Positions 1 through 6,811 of a stretch of DNA of 12,543 nt are shown here, piece by piece. Positions within the stretch are counted from its first letter, which is position 1. Each line of letters opens with the position of its first letter. A model generated the notes under the pieces. That model was given only the letters and a program-made list of their open reading frames with translations. It ran no database searches and was not told the DNA's origin. Position numbers and translations under genes: made by a program. The DNA lies in NCBI GenBank assembly GCA_030036985.1, contig JASHSD010000176.1, forward strand, positions 1 to 12,543, read 5' to 3'. The stretch is from Bryobacteraceae bacterium. GTDB lineage: Bacteria; Acidobacteriota; Terriglobia; Bryobacterales; Bryobacteraceae.

Positions 1-1104
1 AATCAACGCCTGCAGCAGGATGGTTCCGGCGGCGGCGACCTGCTTGAGCCGCCGCGGGCCGAACATCAACCACGGCAGTCCCAATTCGATCACGAACACG
101 AACACAGTCGAGATCTTCTGAAACCAAAGCGGCAGCTGGAACATGTACCAGGCGATCGGCGTCGGCAGCGGCTGTGTTTCGTAGTGCACGGCAAGCGCGG
201 TTAAATTGCGCCAACTCATGTCGTGGCTCAGCAGCTTCACGCTTCCCGATTCCAGGATCAGCCGGAACAGCAGCCAGCGGAAGAGCCACACGCGCGCCCA
301 CACCGGCTTCAGAAAGATCGCCAGGAATCCGGCTTCGAGCAGCAGGTAATCCCACTGATAGCCCATGAAGATCTGGCCCGCGCTGACGACCGACAAGTAA
401 TAAACGAAGAGCAGGATGAACGCAGCCTTCTGCCCGGGCGTGTGCGGGCGTCCTATAGCCGCGACGAAAGCCACCACGGCCCCGCTCCACACGATCATTT
501 CGAGCCCGTAATCGCTCCGAATCCACCAGAAGACCGACGGCGTCACCCAAAACGCGCGCGCGCCGAATTGTTGGCTGACCTGGCCGAGAAATTCGCTCAC
601 CGGCTGAATGCCCTGCTGACCGATCAATCCCCGCACCTGCCGGCCGAAAGAGATGAATGCGATCATGTAGATCAGCGAAATAAAGCGGGCGAACAGCGAG
701 GACGCGACCTTGTACGTCGCCGGGTGGACCTCCTTGCCCCAGAGCGCGCGTGTCACCCGATAGGCCGCGTTGCGATGCCCCGCGATGAGGCGGTAAAGAA
801 ACTCAGTGACTGGAGCGAACCCGGGCAGGCGCAGATACAGCCACAACGGTATCCGGCGGAATCCTCCGACCAATGCCATCAGGCGGAAAACGGCCTCTGC
901 TGCGCCGTAGCGCCTGTCGCCTTCGAAATACTGAACCGCGCGTTGAAAATCGGACCGGGGAACGTCCGGAAATTTGTTGGCAGCCTTTTGATAAGGCGCG
1001 TATTCGATGCGCTCGCGGGTCAGGGCCTGCCAATATCCGACCCACATCCGGCAGAATGAGCAATCGCCGTCATAGACGAGCACCGGCTTGTCGGCTGCGG
1101 ACAC
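1..1104 (-). CDS. DCC (DUF393) thiol-redox domain fused to lipase maturation factor-like membrane protein, 3' end outside window
   Basis: Reading the minus strand from GTG at 1104 gives 368 uninterrupted codons to the window edge, so the C-terminus is missing. Residues 6-115 look like a DCC/DUF393 domain: the motif YDGDCSFC puts a CxxC pair at Cys15 and Cys18, near the N-terminus as is usual for the family. From about residue 130 the protein has several hydrophobic segments (about 138-155, 203-218, 227-245, 252-266, 270-285, 330-348). It carries lipase maturation factor (LMF) family signatures, including WDYLLLE (251-257) and SGSVKLLS, followed by WRNLTAL and HYETQPLPTP (about 287-316). LMF1 in animals assists folding of secreted lipases in the ER; the bacterial role is not settled, and a thiol-disulfide or folding role at the membrane is inference. 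An in-frame TAA lies directly before the GTG, which fixes the start; only a weak GAG is present as ribosome site. The gene diverges from the histidine kinase gene. Confidence 0.85.
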   Translation of the reverse strand, partial: MSAADKPVLVYDGDCSFCRMWVGYWQALTRERIEYAPYQKAANKFPDVPRSDFQRAVQYFEGDRRYGAAEAVFRLMALVGGFRRIPLWLYLRLPGFAPVTEFLYRLIAGHRNAAYRVTRALWGKEVHPATYKVASSLFARFISLIYMIAFISFGRQVRGLIGQQGIQPVSEFLGQVSQQFGARAFWVTPSVFWWIRSDYGLEMIVWSGAVVAFVAAIGRPHTPGQKAAFILLFVYYLSVVSAGQIFMGYQWDYLLLEAGFLAIFLKPVWARVWLFRWLLFRLILESGSVKLLSHDMSWRNLTALAVHYETQPLPTPIAWYMFQLPLWFQKISTVFVFVIELGLPWLMFGPRRLKQVAAAGTILLQALI

Positions 1105-1132
1105 TTACTCGATTAGACCAGAGGGGGCGCCG

Positions 1133-1230
1133 AGCTGAGCTGAGAAATAAGATCCGTACCGCGAAACGAAATCCGTTCCGCGAAATGAGATCCGTGCCGC
1201 GAAGCGAAATCCGTGCCGCGAAATGTGATC
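1133..1230. repeat. 19-bp tandem repeat, four clear units plus degenerate flanks
   Basis: Units begin at 1152, 1171, 1190 and 1209, exactly 19 bases apart, with consensus ATCCGTGCCGCGAAATGAG and a few substitutions per unit. The stretch 1133-1151 matches the unit at about 13 of 19 positions, and the ATC at 1228 begins a decayed unit. The unit length is not a multiple of three. The array lies in the divergent intergenic region, about 30-130 bases upstream of the DCC/LMF start. It has no spacers, so it is not a CRISPR array. Confidence 0.85.
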
Positions 1231-1240
1231 TTACTGAGCC

Positions 1241-1262
1241 GCGACCGCAAGGGAGCGGTCGC
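1241..1262. repeat. Perfect 8-bp hairpin with 6-base loop, likely dispersed intergenic repeat
   Basis: GCGACCGC (1241-1248) pairs with GCGGTCGC (1255-1262) around the loop AAGGGA. It sits directly after the 19-bp tandem array. No T-run follows on either strand, so it does not look like an intrinsic terminator. The sequence resembles palindromic repeats commonly seen between genes in acidobacterial genomes (from general knowledge, not searched). Confidence 0.6.
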
Positions 1263-1335
1263 CGGGGGACCAGGACAAGCCGCCGGAAGCCCGGATTTCC
1301 CCCTATGCCACGCACGCCCAAATAAACCGTAATGG

Positions 1336-1351
1336 GTAGTACCTGTAGTAC
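1336..1351. promoter_or_regulatory. Short direct repeat GTAGTAC x2 upstream of the histidine kinase, possible operator
   Basis: GTAGTAC occurs at 1336-1342 and again at 1345-1351, a 9-base period, ending 21 bases before the proposed kinase start. Two closely spaced identical half-sites near a start codon could bind a dimeric regulator. No -10/-35 pair is convincing around it, so a regulatory role is inferred only from position and repetition. Confidence 0.3.
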
Positions 1352-1372
1352 GGTATCATGACCTAAAGGGAT

Positions 1373-3682
1373 TTGCCCCGTTCTTCAAAGAAATCTGCCC
1401 CCGCCTTGCCGGAGGAACCGCCGTGGCTCCGCTATTCGTTTGCGGTCGCCTGCTGCATGGGATCGGTCGCCGCGGAACTCTCTCTCGACCGGCTCACGGG
1501 TCACCCGGTCTACCCCTTCCTGCCCGCGTTTGCGGCTGTCATTGCCGGCGCCGCGTTTGCCGGCGCCGGACCTGGCATCGCGTCCACAGCCCTTCTGGTG
1601 GTTTGGGCGGCTTTCGATCTTCGGATGCATGCCGAAACCGTGGACAGCATTTTCCTGCGTTGCCTGTTTTTTGCAGCCGAAGGCCTGCTTCTGAGCTACG
1701 GCAGCGCGCGCTTGTGGAACGCGAAGCGGGCGGCGGACAGCGGCGAGCTCTGGCACCGTCGGCTCGTGGAAACGGCGGGCGAGGGAATCTGGGTCCGCAA
1801 CGATTCCGGCATCGTCACCTACGCCAATGCCCGCATGGCCGAAATGCTCGGCATCCCGCTGGCCGAACTGGTGGGACGCGGGACCGACGATTTTTTCTTT
1901 CCCGCTGATGTTTCCGTCGAACGCATCCGTGCGGAAAACCTTCGCCTCGGCCGCCAGCTCGACCGGAAAGAGCAGTTCGACCGCAGATTGCGCCGCGCCG
2001 ACGGATCGGAGCTCTGGGTGCTCACCTGCTCCAATCTCGTCGAGGACGGCGAAGACAACACTACCGCCGCGCTGTCGATGATGACGGACATCACCGAGCG
2101 CAAACGCGCCGAATACGCTCTCCGTCGCTCCGAGGAACGCTTCCGCAATCTCTTCGAATCCGTGCTGGAAGGGGTTTACCAGAGTACGCCGGACGGCCGT
2201 GTTCTGGCCGCGAATCCGATGCTGCTCAGGATGCTCGCCGTTGAAAGCGAAGCCGAATGGAAAAATGTCGATATCGCCCGGGATTTCTTCGTCGATCCCA
2301 ACGCCCGCCGGCGGCTGAGAGAGCGACTGGAACAGGAGGGCAGCGTCCAGAACTTCGAATACGATCTCCGCTGCCGCGACGGCCGGATCATCAGCATTTC
2401 CGAAAACGCGCGCGCTGTCCGGGACGAATCCGGCAACATCGTCTGCTTCGAAGGCACGATGACCGACATCACGCCCCGGAAACGCATGGAAGAACAATTG
2501 CGGCAGGTCCAGAAGGCCGAAGCGGTCGCGCGTCTCGCCGGAAGCATTGCGCACGATTTCAACGACGTCCTGACGGTGGTGACGGGGTATGCGCAGCTGG
2601 TTTTGACGGAACTCGACGCGGATCATCCGGCCCGCCCGAGCGCCGAGCAGGTCGTCGAAGCTGCGGGCGGCGCCATCGCGCTGACCCGGCAGCTGCTGTC
2701 TTTCAGCCGGAGCCGGACACCGGCCCATGGCAGCCTCGATCTCAACCGCGCGGTGGAACGCGCTCAGCCCGCGCTGCAGCTCCTGCTGGGCGACCATGTT
2801 CCGGGCAATGCACCGGGCAAACGAATTCCCCTCATGCTCACGCTGGGTTCGGACGTGGCCCCGGTTCACTCCAGCCAATCCCAGATTGAGCTGACACTGC
2901 TCAGTCTTGCCGCCTCAGTGCGGACCGCCGCGCCGGTGACGGCCCTTCGCGTGAAAACGGAAGTCGTCCATCTCGACGACGAAATCTGCCGGCGCTGCGG
3001 CGGTCTGCAGCCCGGATTGTTTGCGGCGCTTTCGGTGCGCGGAGTCGAGAATGAAAAAGGTGAAAGAGGCGAAACGGAAGGCTCCGGAAACGCAATCGCT
3101 CTCTTCGCCAATCCAGCTTTCATCGCCATGGGACCCGTCGAAAGCCGTGAGCTGGGACTGACCTCCGCGTACGAGATGATTACGCAGCGCAACGGATTTA
3201 TCGCATTCGATCATCGGGGCGGACCCACCAATCAGGAGCAGCCGCCGGCGTTCCACGTCTTCCTGCCCTGCGCCATGACTCCGGTCGAGGACCAGCCCGA
3301 ATCCTCCCCGCGGCCCGAGGGTGGTAAAACGATTCTCCTCGTCGGGGACGAGCCGCTGGTGCGCGAGTTGAGCCGCGACATGCTCGAGCGTCAGGGGTAC
3401 CGGGTTGTGCTGGCGTCCGACGCCGGGGAAGCCGAAAAGATCGGCGCCGCCGCCCCGGTCTTCGATCTCCTGATCGCCGATGCGGTCATGCCGAACATCA
3501 GCGGCGTGGAGCTGGCGCGCCGCATCCGCGCCTCTCATCCCGGCATGAAGGCGCTGTTCATCTCCGGCTATGCGGAAGACGCGGCGCTTGAAGGCGCTGC
3601 ATTCCTGCGGAAACCGTTCTCGGCCGATTCGCTCGGCCGCAAAATCCGCCAGATCCTTGGCGCCTCGGACACGCGACTTTAG
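1373..3682 (+). CDS. Membrane-bound PAS-PAS hybrid histidine kinase with degenerate ATPase domain and C-terminal receiver
   Basis: A 769-residue two-component protein. Residues 19-110 form about four hydrophobic segments resembling a DUF4118-type membrane sensor region. Two PAS domains follow (about 125-243 and 252-370), each closing with the TDIT motif. The HisKA H-box (about 385-450) has the phospho-acceptor His394 in AHDFNDVLT, where the family normally reads HDFNN. The ATPase domain (about 490-632) is eroded: the N-box reads SLAASVRTAAP without its Asn, the DTGxG motif is replaced by VRGVENEKG, and no glycine-rich lid is seen, although LGLTSAYEMI survives. The receiver (about 653-765) keeps phospho-acceptor Asp703 and Lys747, but its first acidic pair reads GDE (Gly658) instead of DDE. 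Autophosphorylation is therefore doubtful. The start is the TTG at 1373, the first possible start after an in-frame TAA at 1364; AAAGGG just upstream is close for a ribosome site. The stop codon lies inside a palindromic repeat. Confidence 0.9.
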   Translation: MPRSSKKSAPALPEEPPWLRYSFAVACCMGSVAAELSLDRLTGHPVYPFLPAFAAVIAGAAFAGAGPGIASTALLVVWAAFDLRMHAETVDSIFLRCLFFAAEGLLLSYGSARLWNAKRAADSGELWHRRLVETAGEGIWVRNDSGIVTYANARMAEMLGIPLAELVGRGTDDFFFPADVSVERIRAENLRLGRQLDRKEQFDRRLRRADGSELWVLTCSNLVEDGEDNTTAALSMMTDITERKRAEYALRRSEERFRNLFESVLEGVYQSTPDGRVLAANPMLLRMLAVESEAEWKNVDIARDFFVDPNARRRLRERLEQEGSVQNFEYDLRCRDGRIISISENARAVRDESGNIVCFEGTMTDITPRKRMEEQLRQVQKAEAVARLAGSIAHDFNDVLTVVTGYAQLVLTELDADHPARPSAEQVVEAAGGAIALTRQLLSFSRSRTPAHGSLDLNRAVERAQPALQLLLGDHVPGNAPGKRIPLMLTLGSDVAPVHSSQSQIELTLLSLAASVRTAAPVTALRVKTEVVHLDDEICRRCGGLQPGLFAALSVRGVENEKGERGETEGSGNAIALFANPAFIAMGPVESRELGLTSAYEMITQRNGFIAFDHRGGPTNQEQPPAFHVFLPCAMTPVEDQPESSPRPEGGKTILLVGDEPLVRELSRDMLERQGYRVVLASDAGEAEKIGAAAPVFDLLIADAVMPNISGVELARRIRASHPGMKALFISGYAEDAALEGAAFLRKPFSADSLGRKIRQILGASDTRL

Positions 3683-3689
3683 TCGCGTC
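3667..3689. repeat. Palindromic repeat copy A, core ACGCGACTTTAGTCGCGT
   Basis: Arms ACGCGACT (3671-3678) and AGTCGCGT (3681-3688) are perfectly complementary. The whole 23-base segment recurs identically at 6728-6750. The TAG in the centre is the stop codon of the histidine kinase gene. The bottom strand reads CTAAAG at the same place, so the element carries a stop in both directions. No T-run follows, so it is not a canonical terminator, though the stem could protect mRNA 3' ends. Confidence 0.85.
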
Positions 3690-3694
3690 GAAGC

Positions 3695-3700
3695 TATAAT
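3695..3700 (+). promoter_or_regulatory. TATAAT hexamer, possible -10 box for the GT-C/TPR gene
   Basis: A perfect TATAAT lies 13 bases after the kinase stop. No good TTGACA-like partner is seen 16-18 bases upstream, where the palindromic repeat sits. If used, transcription would begin near 3706-3708, close to the apparent natural N-terminus of the next protein, so that message would have a very short leader or none. Confidence 0.3.
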
Positions 3701-3772
3701 ACCCCCATAACACTGGTCCAAACCAAATCCAGGGATCATCTGCTTGCCCTTTCCGCCGCACTGATCCTGCTC

Positions 3773-5839
3773 GTGCTGGCATGGACGGGCTTCTGGTCAA
3801 ATCACTTCGGAAACAGTTTCCATTTCGACGACTTTCCGACAATCGTTAATAATCCCTGGCTGAACCACACGTCAAATGTCGGCCGCTTTTTCACCAACCC
3901 GCGCACCTTCAGCGCAGCGAAAGAAACGGCGGACTATCGCCCGCTGCTTTCGACCTTGTTCGCTCTGGATTACAAGCTCGGCGGGGGCCCACGGGCGTTC
4001 ATTTTCCAGGCGGAAAATTTCCTCTGGTTCGCCCTTCAGCTCCTGGCCATCTTCGCCCTGTTCCGCCTGATTCCGGGCGCCAATTACTGCGCCGCGCTGT
4101 TCGGAACTTTTCTCTACGGGCTGCATCCGGTCGCCGCCGACACCGTCAATTACCCGCTCCAGCGGGGGACGATCATCGGATCGTTGGGCGTAATCGCGGG
4201 CCTGGCGTTGTGGATTTACTGGCCCCGCATGCTCCCGCAAACGTTGCCGATCACCTTGAAACGGGTCCCCGAGCACGGCTTCGACGAGTATCTCAGAAAC
4301 AACTACAAGACGCTCGAAAAGCGCTACCTCCGGCTCATCCATCTGCCCGTCGGGCTGTATTTGTGGCCCGTAATCCTCGCCTTGCTTGTTGAACCGGCGG
4401 CAGCCGTCTTCGCCCCCATTCTGCTGGCCTACATTCTGATTTTCGAGAACGAAAGCGAGCGCCGGCCGCGCCACGCGATTCCCGCCGCGGTTCTGTGCGT
4501 CGGATACTGGATCTTCCAGACCGCTTTCACCTGGCGCTTCGGCGCCTTCTCTCGCATCCCCGCGCCGAATTACTGGATCACGCAGCCCTGGATCGTGCTG
4601 CGGTATCTCTATGCATTCTTCGTCCCGGCCCATCTCAGCACCGACACGGATTTCGCTCCCTTCGCCCATTTCTGGTCGCCCCCGGCCGTGGCCGGCTATG
4701 CCGGTCTTGCCGCGCTGATCGGCTTCACCGTCTGGCTGAGCCGTCAGGAGGATTGGCGCGAAGTCGGGTTCGGCCTCTGGTGGTTTCTGATCGCGCTTGT
4801 TCCGTATGCCGCGCTTCCGCATCGCGTGGTGGAAGCGGACTGGCGGATGTTTCTGCCCTTTGTGGGTCTCGCTCTCGCCGCCTCCCGCGCCGCCTGGATC
4901 GCTTTCGCGCTTCTCTACGGTTCGCGCCTGCGCATGGCGGCCCTGATCGGGGTTCCCGTGGCCGCGCTCGCGGTCCTTGCCGCGTGCGGCTGGGTTACCT
5001 ACGACAGAAACGCCGCCTGGGAATCGGAGGCAACCTTGTGGAGCGACGCGATCGCCAAGAGCCCGCACGACGGGCGCGCCTTCATGTATCTCGGGCTGAC
5101 CCGCATCAACGACGACCACAATGCCGTGCTCTACGAGCTCACCCGGGCGCACCGGGTTTCGCCGCGCGACGCCCTGATCGGCATTAACCTCGCCCGCGCC
5201 TATAACACTTTGAGCCGACCCAAGGAAGCAGACGCCGTTTATCGCAGCGCCATCGCCGATGCTCCGGCGTACTCGCCCGCATACTCTTCCTACGGCGAAT
5301 TCCTCGAGTCCCGTCAACGAGTCGAGGAAGGCTACGCCATGGCGACCAAGGCCCTCGCGCTCGATCCCTACGATCTCGCCGCGCGCCGCGTCGTCATGGC
5401 GGTTCTCGCAGACCGGCACGGTTGGATCGGCCCGCGCCAGATAGCCGACGATACGCTTCGTCTTTATCCCGACGACCCCGACGGCGCGCGCGCTCTCCTC
5501 GTCGCCCAGACCGGAATCGATCATGTCGCCCAAGTGGAAAAGGCGGCGATTCAGCAGCCGACAGCCGATAATTACCTGAACCTCTCCGTCCAGTACTACA
5601 ACACCCAGCGCTATGACGACTCCATCCGCGCGGCGCAGGAAGCCCTCAGGATCGATCCGAATCTTCCCGAAGCGTACTCCAACATGGCCGCCGCGTATCA
5701 CGCCGAGGGTAAACTGGACGCGGCCTTGGCCGCCCTGCGGCAGGCGCTCAAGCTCAATCCGGGTCTCCCCTCCGCCGCGCACAATCTCCAGGTCGTGACC
5801 GCGGAAAAGGCCGGGATGCGAGCCAAGATGCGAAAATAG
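3773..5839 (+). CDS. Multi-pass membrane protein of the GT-C/TMTC-like type with C-terminal TPR repeats
   Basis: The 688 residues counted from GTG 3773 divide in two. Residues 1-410 carry about ten hydrophobic segments. The first predicted external loop has HFDD (Asp19-Asp20), followed by YRPLLS (55-60) and HPVAADTVNY (118-127). These match the layout of bacterial and TMTC-type (DUF1736) membrane TPR proteins, which have a GT-C glycosyltransferase fold and often an acidic pair in the first loop. Residues 416-680 form a helical TPR region; the last repeats (about 600-675) are the most regular. A lipid-linked sugar transferase acting on proteins is plausible but not shown. The start is uncertain. 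The frame is open back to the kinase stop, and in-frame codons 3713-3772 encode a hydrophobic N-terminus, yet there is no ATG/GTG/TTG before 3773. A CTG at 3740 preceded by AGGGA (3731-3735) is a candidate. No ribosome site precedes 3773. Confidence 0.8.
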   Translation: MLAWTGFWSNHFGNSFHFDDFPTIVNNPWLNHTSNVGRFFTNPRTFSAAKETADYRPLLSTLFALDYKLGGGPRAFIFQAENFLWFALQLLAIFALFRLIPGANYCAALFGTFLYGLHPVAADTVNYPLQRGTIIGSLGVIAGLALWIYWPRMLPQTLPITLKRVPEHGFDEYLRNNYKTLEKRYLRLIHLPVGLYLWPVILALLVEPAAAVFAPILLAYILIFENESERRPRHAIPAAVLCVGYWIFQTAFTWRFGAFSRIPAPNYWITQPWIVLRYLYAFFVPAHLSTDTDFAPFAHFWSPPAVAGYAGLAALIGFTVWLSRQEDWREVGFGLWWFLIALVPYAALPHRVVEADWRMFLPFVGLALAASRAAWIAFALLYGSRLRMAALIGVPVAALAVLAACGWVTYDRNAAWESEATLWSDAIAKSPHDGRAFMYLGLTRINDDHNAVLYELTRAHRVSPRDALIGINLARAYNTLSRPKEADAVYRSAIADAPAYSPAYSSYGEFLESRQRVEEGYAMATKALALDPYDLAARRVVMAVLADRHGWIGPRQIADDTLRLYPDDPDGARALLVAQTGIDHVAQVEKAAIQQPTADNYLNLSVQYYNTQRYDDSIRAAQEALRIDPNLPEAYSNMAAAYHAEGKLDAALAALRQALKLNPGLPSAAHNLQVVTAEKAGMRAKMRK

Positions 5840-5859
5840 TGACGCGAAAATAGTCGGTT
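5830..5859. repeat. Decayed palindrome copy and short duplication at the end of the TPR gene
   Basis: GCGAAAATAGT occurs at 5830-5840 and again at 5844-5854. The second copy extends to ACGCGAAAATAGTCG (5842-5856), which differs from the palindrome core ACGCGACTTTAGTCG only in its three middle bases. The first duplicate supplies the TAG stop of the TPR gene. The stem of this copy is broken, so it is probably a relic. Confidence 0.5.
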
Positions 5860-5877
5860 CGCCTGCGATCGATTTTC

Positions 5878-6726
5878 ATGGACAGAGTTTTATCCACCCA
5901 CGTCATCTGCAACCATCGCCTCACCACCGCCTGGCTGAACCGGGCGGAAGGCGCCGGGCTGGCCGCCGTCGAAATCTTCTGCGCGCCGCAGCATCTGGAT
6001 TATCGGGATAAATCGCAGATCGGCGAACTCGGTCACTGGTTTCGCGACTCCCCGCTGAAGCTTTATTCGCTGCATTCGCCCATGTATACCGACGAGGTCT
6101 GGGGCCGCAGCGGGCCTCACACCCATATCAATCTGACGGGTCGAAACAAAGCCGATCGCATCCGCTGGGTGGACGAGATCAAGCGCGCCATCGAGATCGC
6201 CGAGGTCGTGCCGTTCCGTTATCTGGTTCAGCATCTCGGCGTCGGCGGGCAGGAGTTTTCCGATTACGCCATCGAGTCCGCCTTCTCCTCGCTCGAGGAA
6301 CTGGCGGTTTTCGCGCGCCAGCGCGGCGTCGAGATCCTGCTCGAAAACACGCCGAACGAACTGTCCACGGCCGAGCGTCTGGCGTATTTCAATGCCGCCA
6401 CTCACCTGAATCTCAATTACGTTTTCGACCTGGGCCACGCGCATATCGGCGCGGGAGTCGCGCATGAGTTCGAGATCATGAAACCGCGCATTCGCTCGCT
6501 GCACGTTCACGATAATAACGGAAAAGAGGACCAGCACCTGTTCCCGATGCGCGAACGAGGCGAAGGCGGCATGATCGATTGGTCCGAAGCCATGGCTCTG
6601 CTGCGCTCCCTTCCTGCAGAGGTTCCGCTGCTCCTCGAACTGCGCGAAGTGCCGGAAATGGAGCATCCGCTTGACGAGATCGCGCGTGTCTTCGAACGCC
6701 TCGAAGTGCAAGGACGCGCGACTTAG
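5878..6726 (+). CDS. Sugar phosphate isomerase/epimerase family TIM barrel (AP endonuclease 2 / xylose isomerase-like)
   Basis: A 282-residue cytoplasmic protein of usual family length with no signal peptide. Likely metal-binding and active-site residues fall in the expected order on a TIM barrel: His66 (SLHSP), His119 (QHLGVGG), Glu156 (LLENTPNE), Asp184 and His187 (FDLGHAH), His209 and His211 (HVHDNNG), and Glu254 (LLELRE). This pattern is that of divalent-metal isomerases, epimerases and endonuclease IV-like proteins; the substrate cannot be read from sequence. The ATG at 5878 is the natural start for the first beta strand, but no clear ribosome site precedes it. The gene begins 38 bases after the TPR gene. 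The last codons (GCG ACT TAG) lie in a half copy of the palindromic repeat, so the final residues may be a product of repeat insertion. Confidence 0.85.
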   Translation: MDRVLSTHVICNHRLTTAWLNRAEGAGLAAVEIFCAPQHLDYRDKSQIGELGHWFRDSPLKLYSLHSPMYTDEVWGRSGPHTHINLTGRNKADRIRWVDEIKRAIEIAEVVPFRYLVQHLGVGGQEFSDYAIESAFSSLEELAVFARQRGVEILLENTPNELSTAERLAYFNAATHLNLNYVFDLGHAHIGAGVAHEFEIMKPRIRSLHVHDNNGKEDQHLFPMRERGEGGMIDWSEAMALLRSLPAEVPLLLELREVPEMEHPLDEIARVFERLEVQGRAT

Positions 6727-6788
6727 GGGACACGCGACTTTAGTCGCGTCTTGTAGCATGGACGATGGAAACGCGACTTAACTCGCGT
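6712..6788. repeat. Cluster of palindromic repeat copies between the isomerase and asnS
   Basis: Three related elements follow one another. A left half-copy (6712-6726) ends in the TAG stop of the isomerase. A full copy (6728-6750) is identical over 23 bases to the copy at 3667-3689. A variant, ACGCGACTTAACTCGCGT (6771-6788), differs from the core at 2 of 18 positions and keeps 6-base arms. The cluster fills most of the 85-base gap before asnS. The stems lack T-runs. Confidence 0.85.
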
Positions 6789-6811
6789 CGCCACTGGAAT
6801 AAAGTCATCTC

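Noticed and set aside
223..1059. Long plus-strand open frame of 278 codons
   Set aside because: It has a composition rich in Arg, Pro, Glu and Asp with no recognisable domain, and lies opposite the coherent DCC/LMF protein on the minus strand.
1152..1230. CRISPR array
   Set aside because: Units are directly adjacent with no spacers and no cas gene is present.
873..1325. Plus-strand frame running through the tandem repeat and hairpin
   Set aside because: It is Arg-rich, translates the non-coding repeats, and overlaps the minus-strand gene.
1385..2878. 497-codon minus-strand frame
   Set aside because: It is a shadow of the histidine kinase gene, caused by high GC and codon bias; no domain is visible.
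3872..5782. 636-codon minus-strand frame
   Set aside because: It lies wholly opposite the membrane/TPR gene and has low-complexity Gly/Arg/Glu composition.
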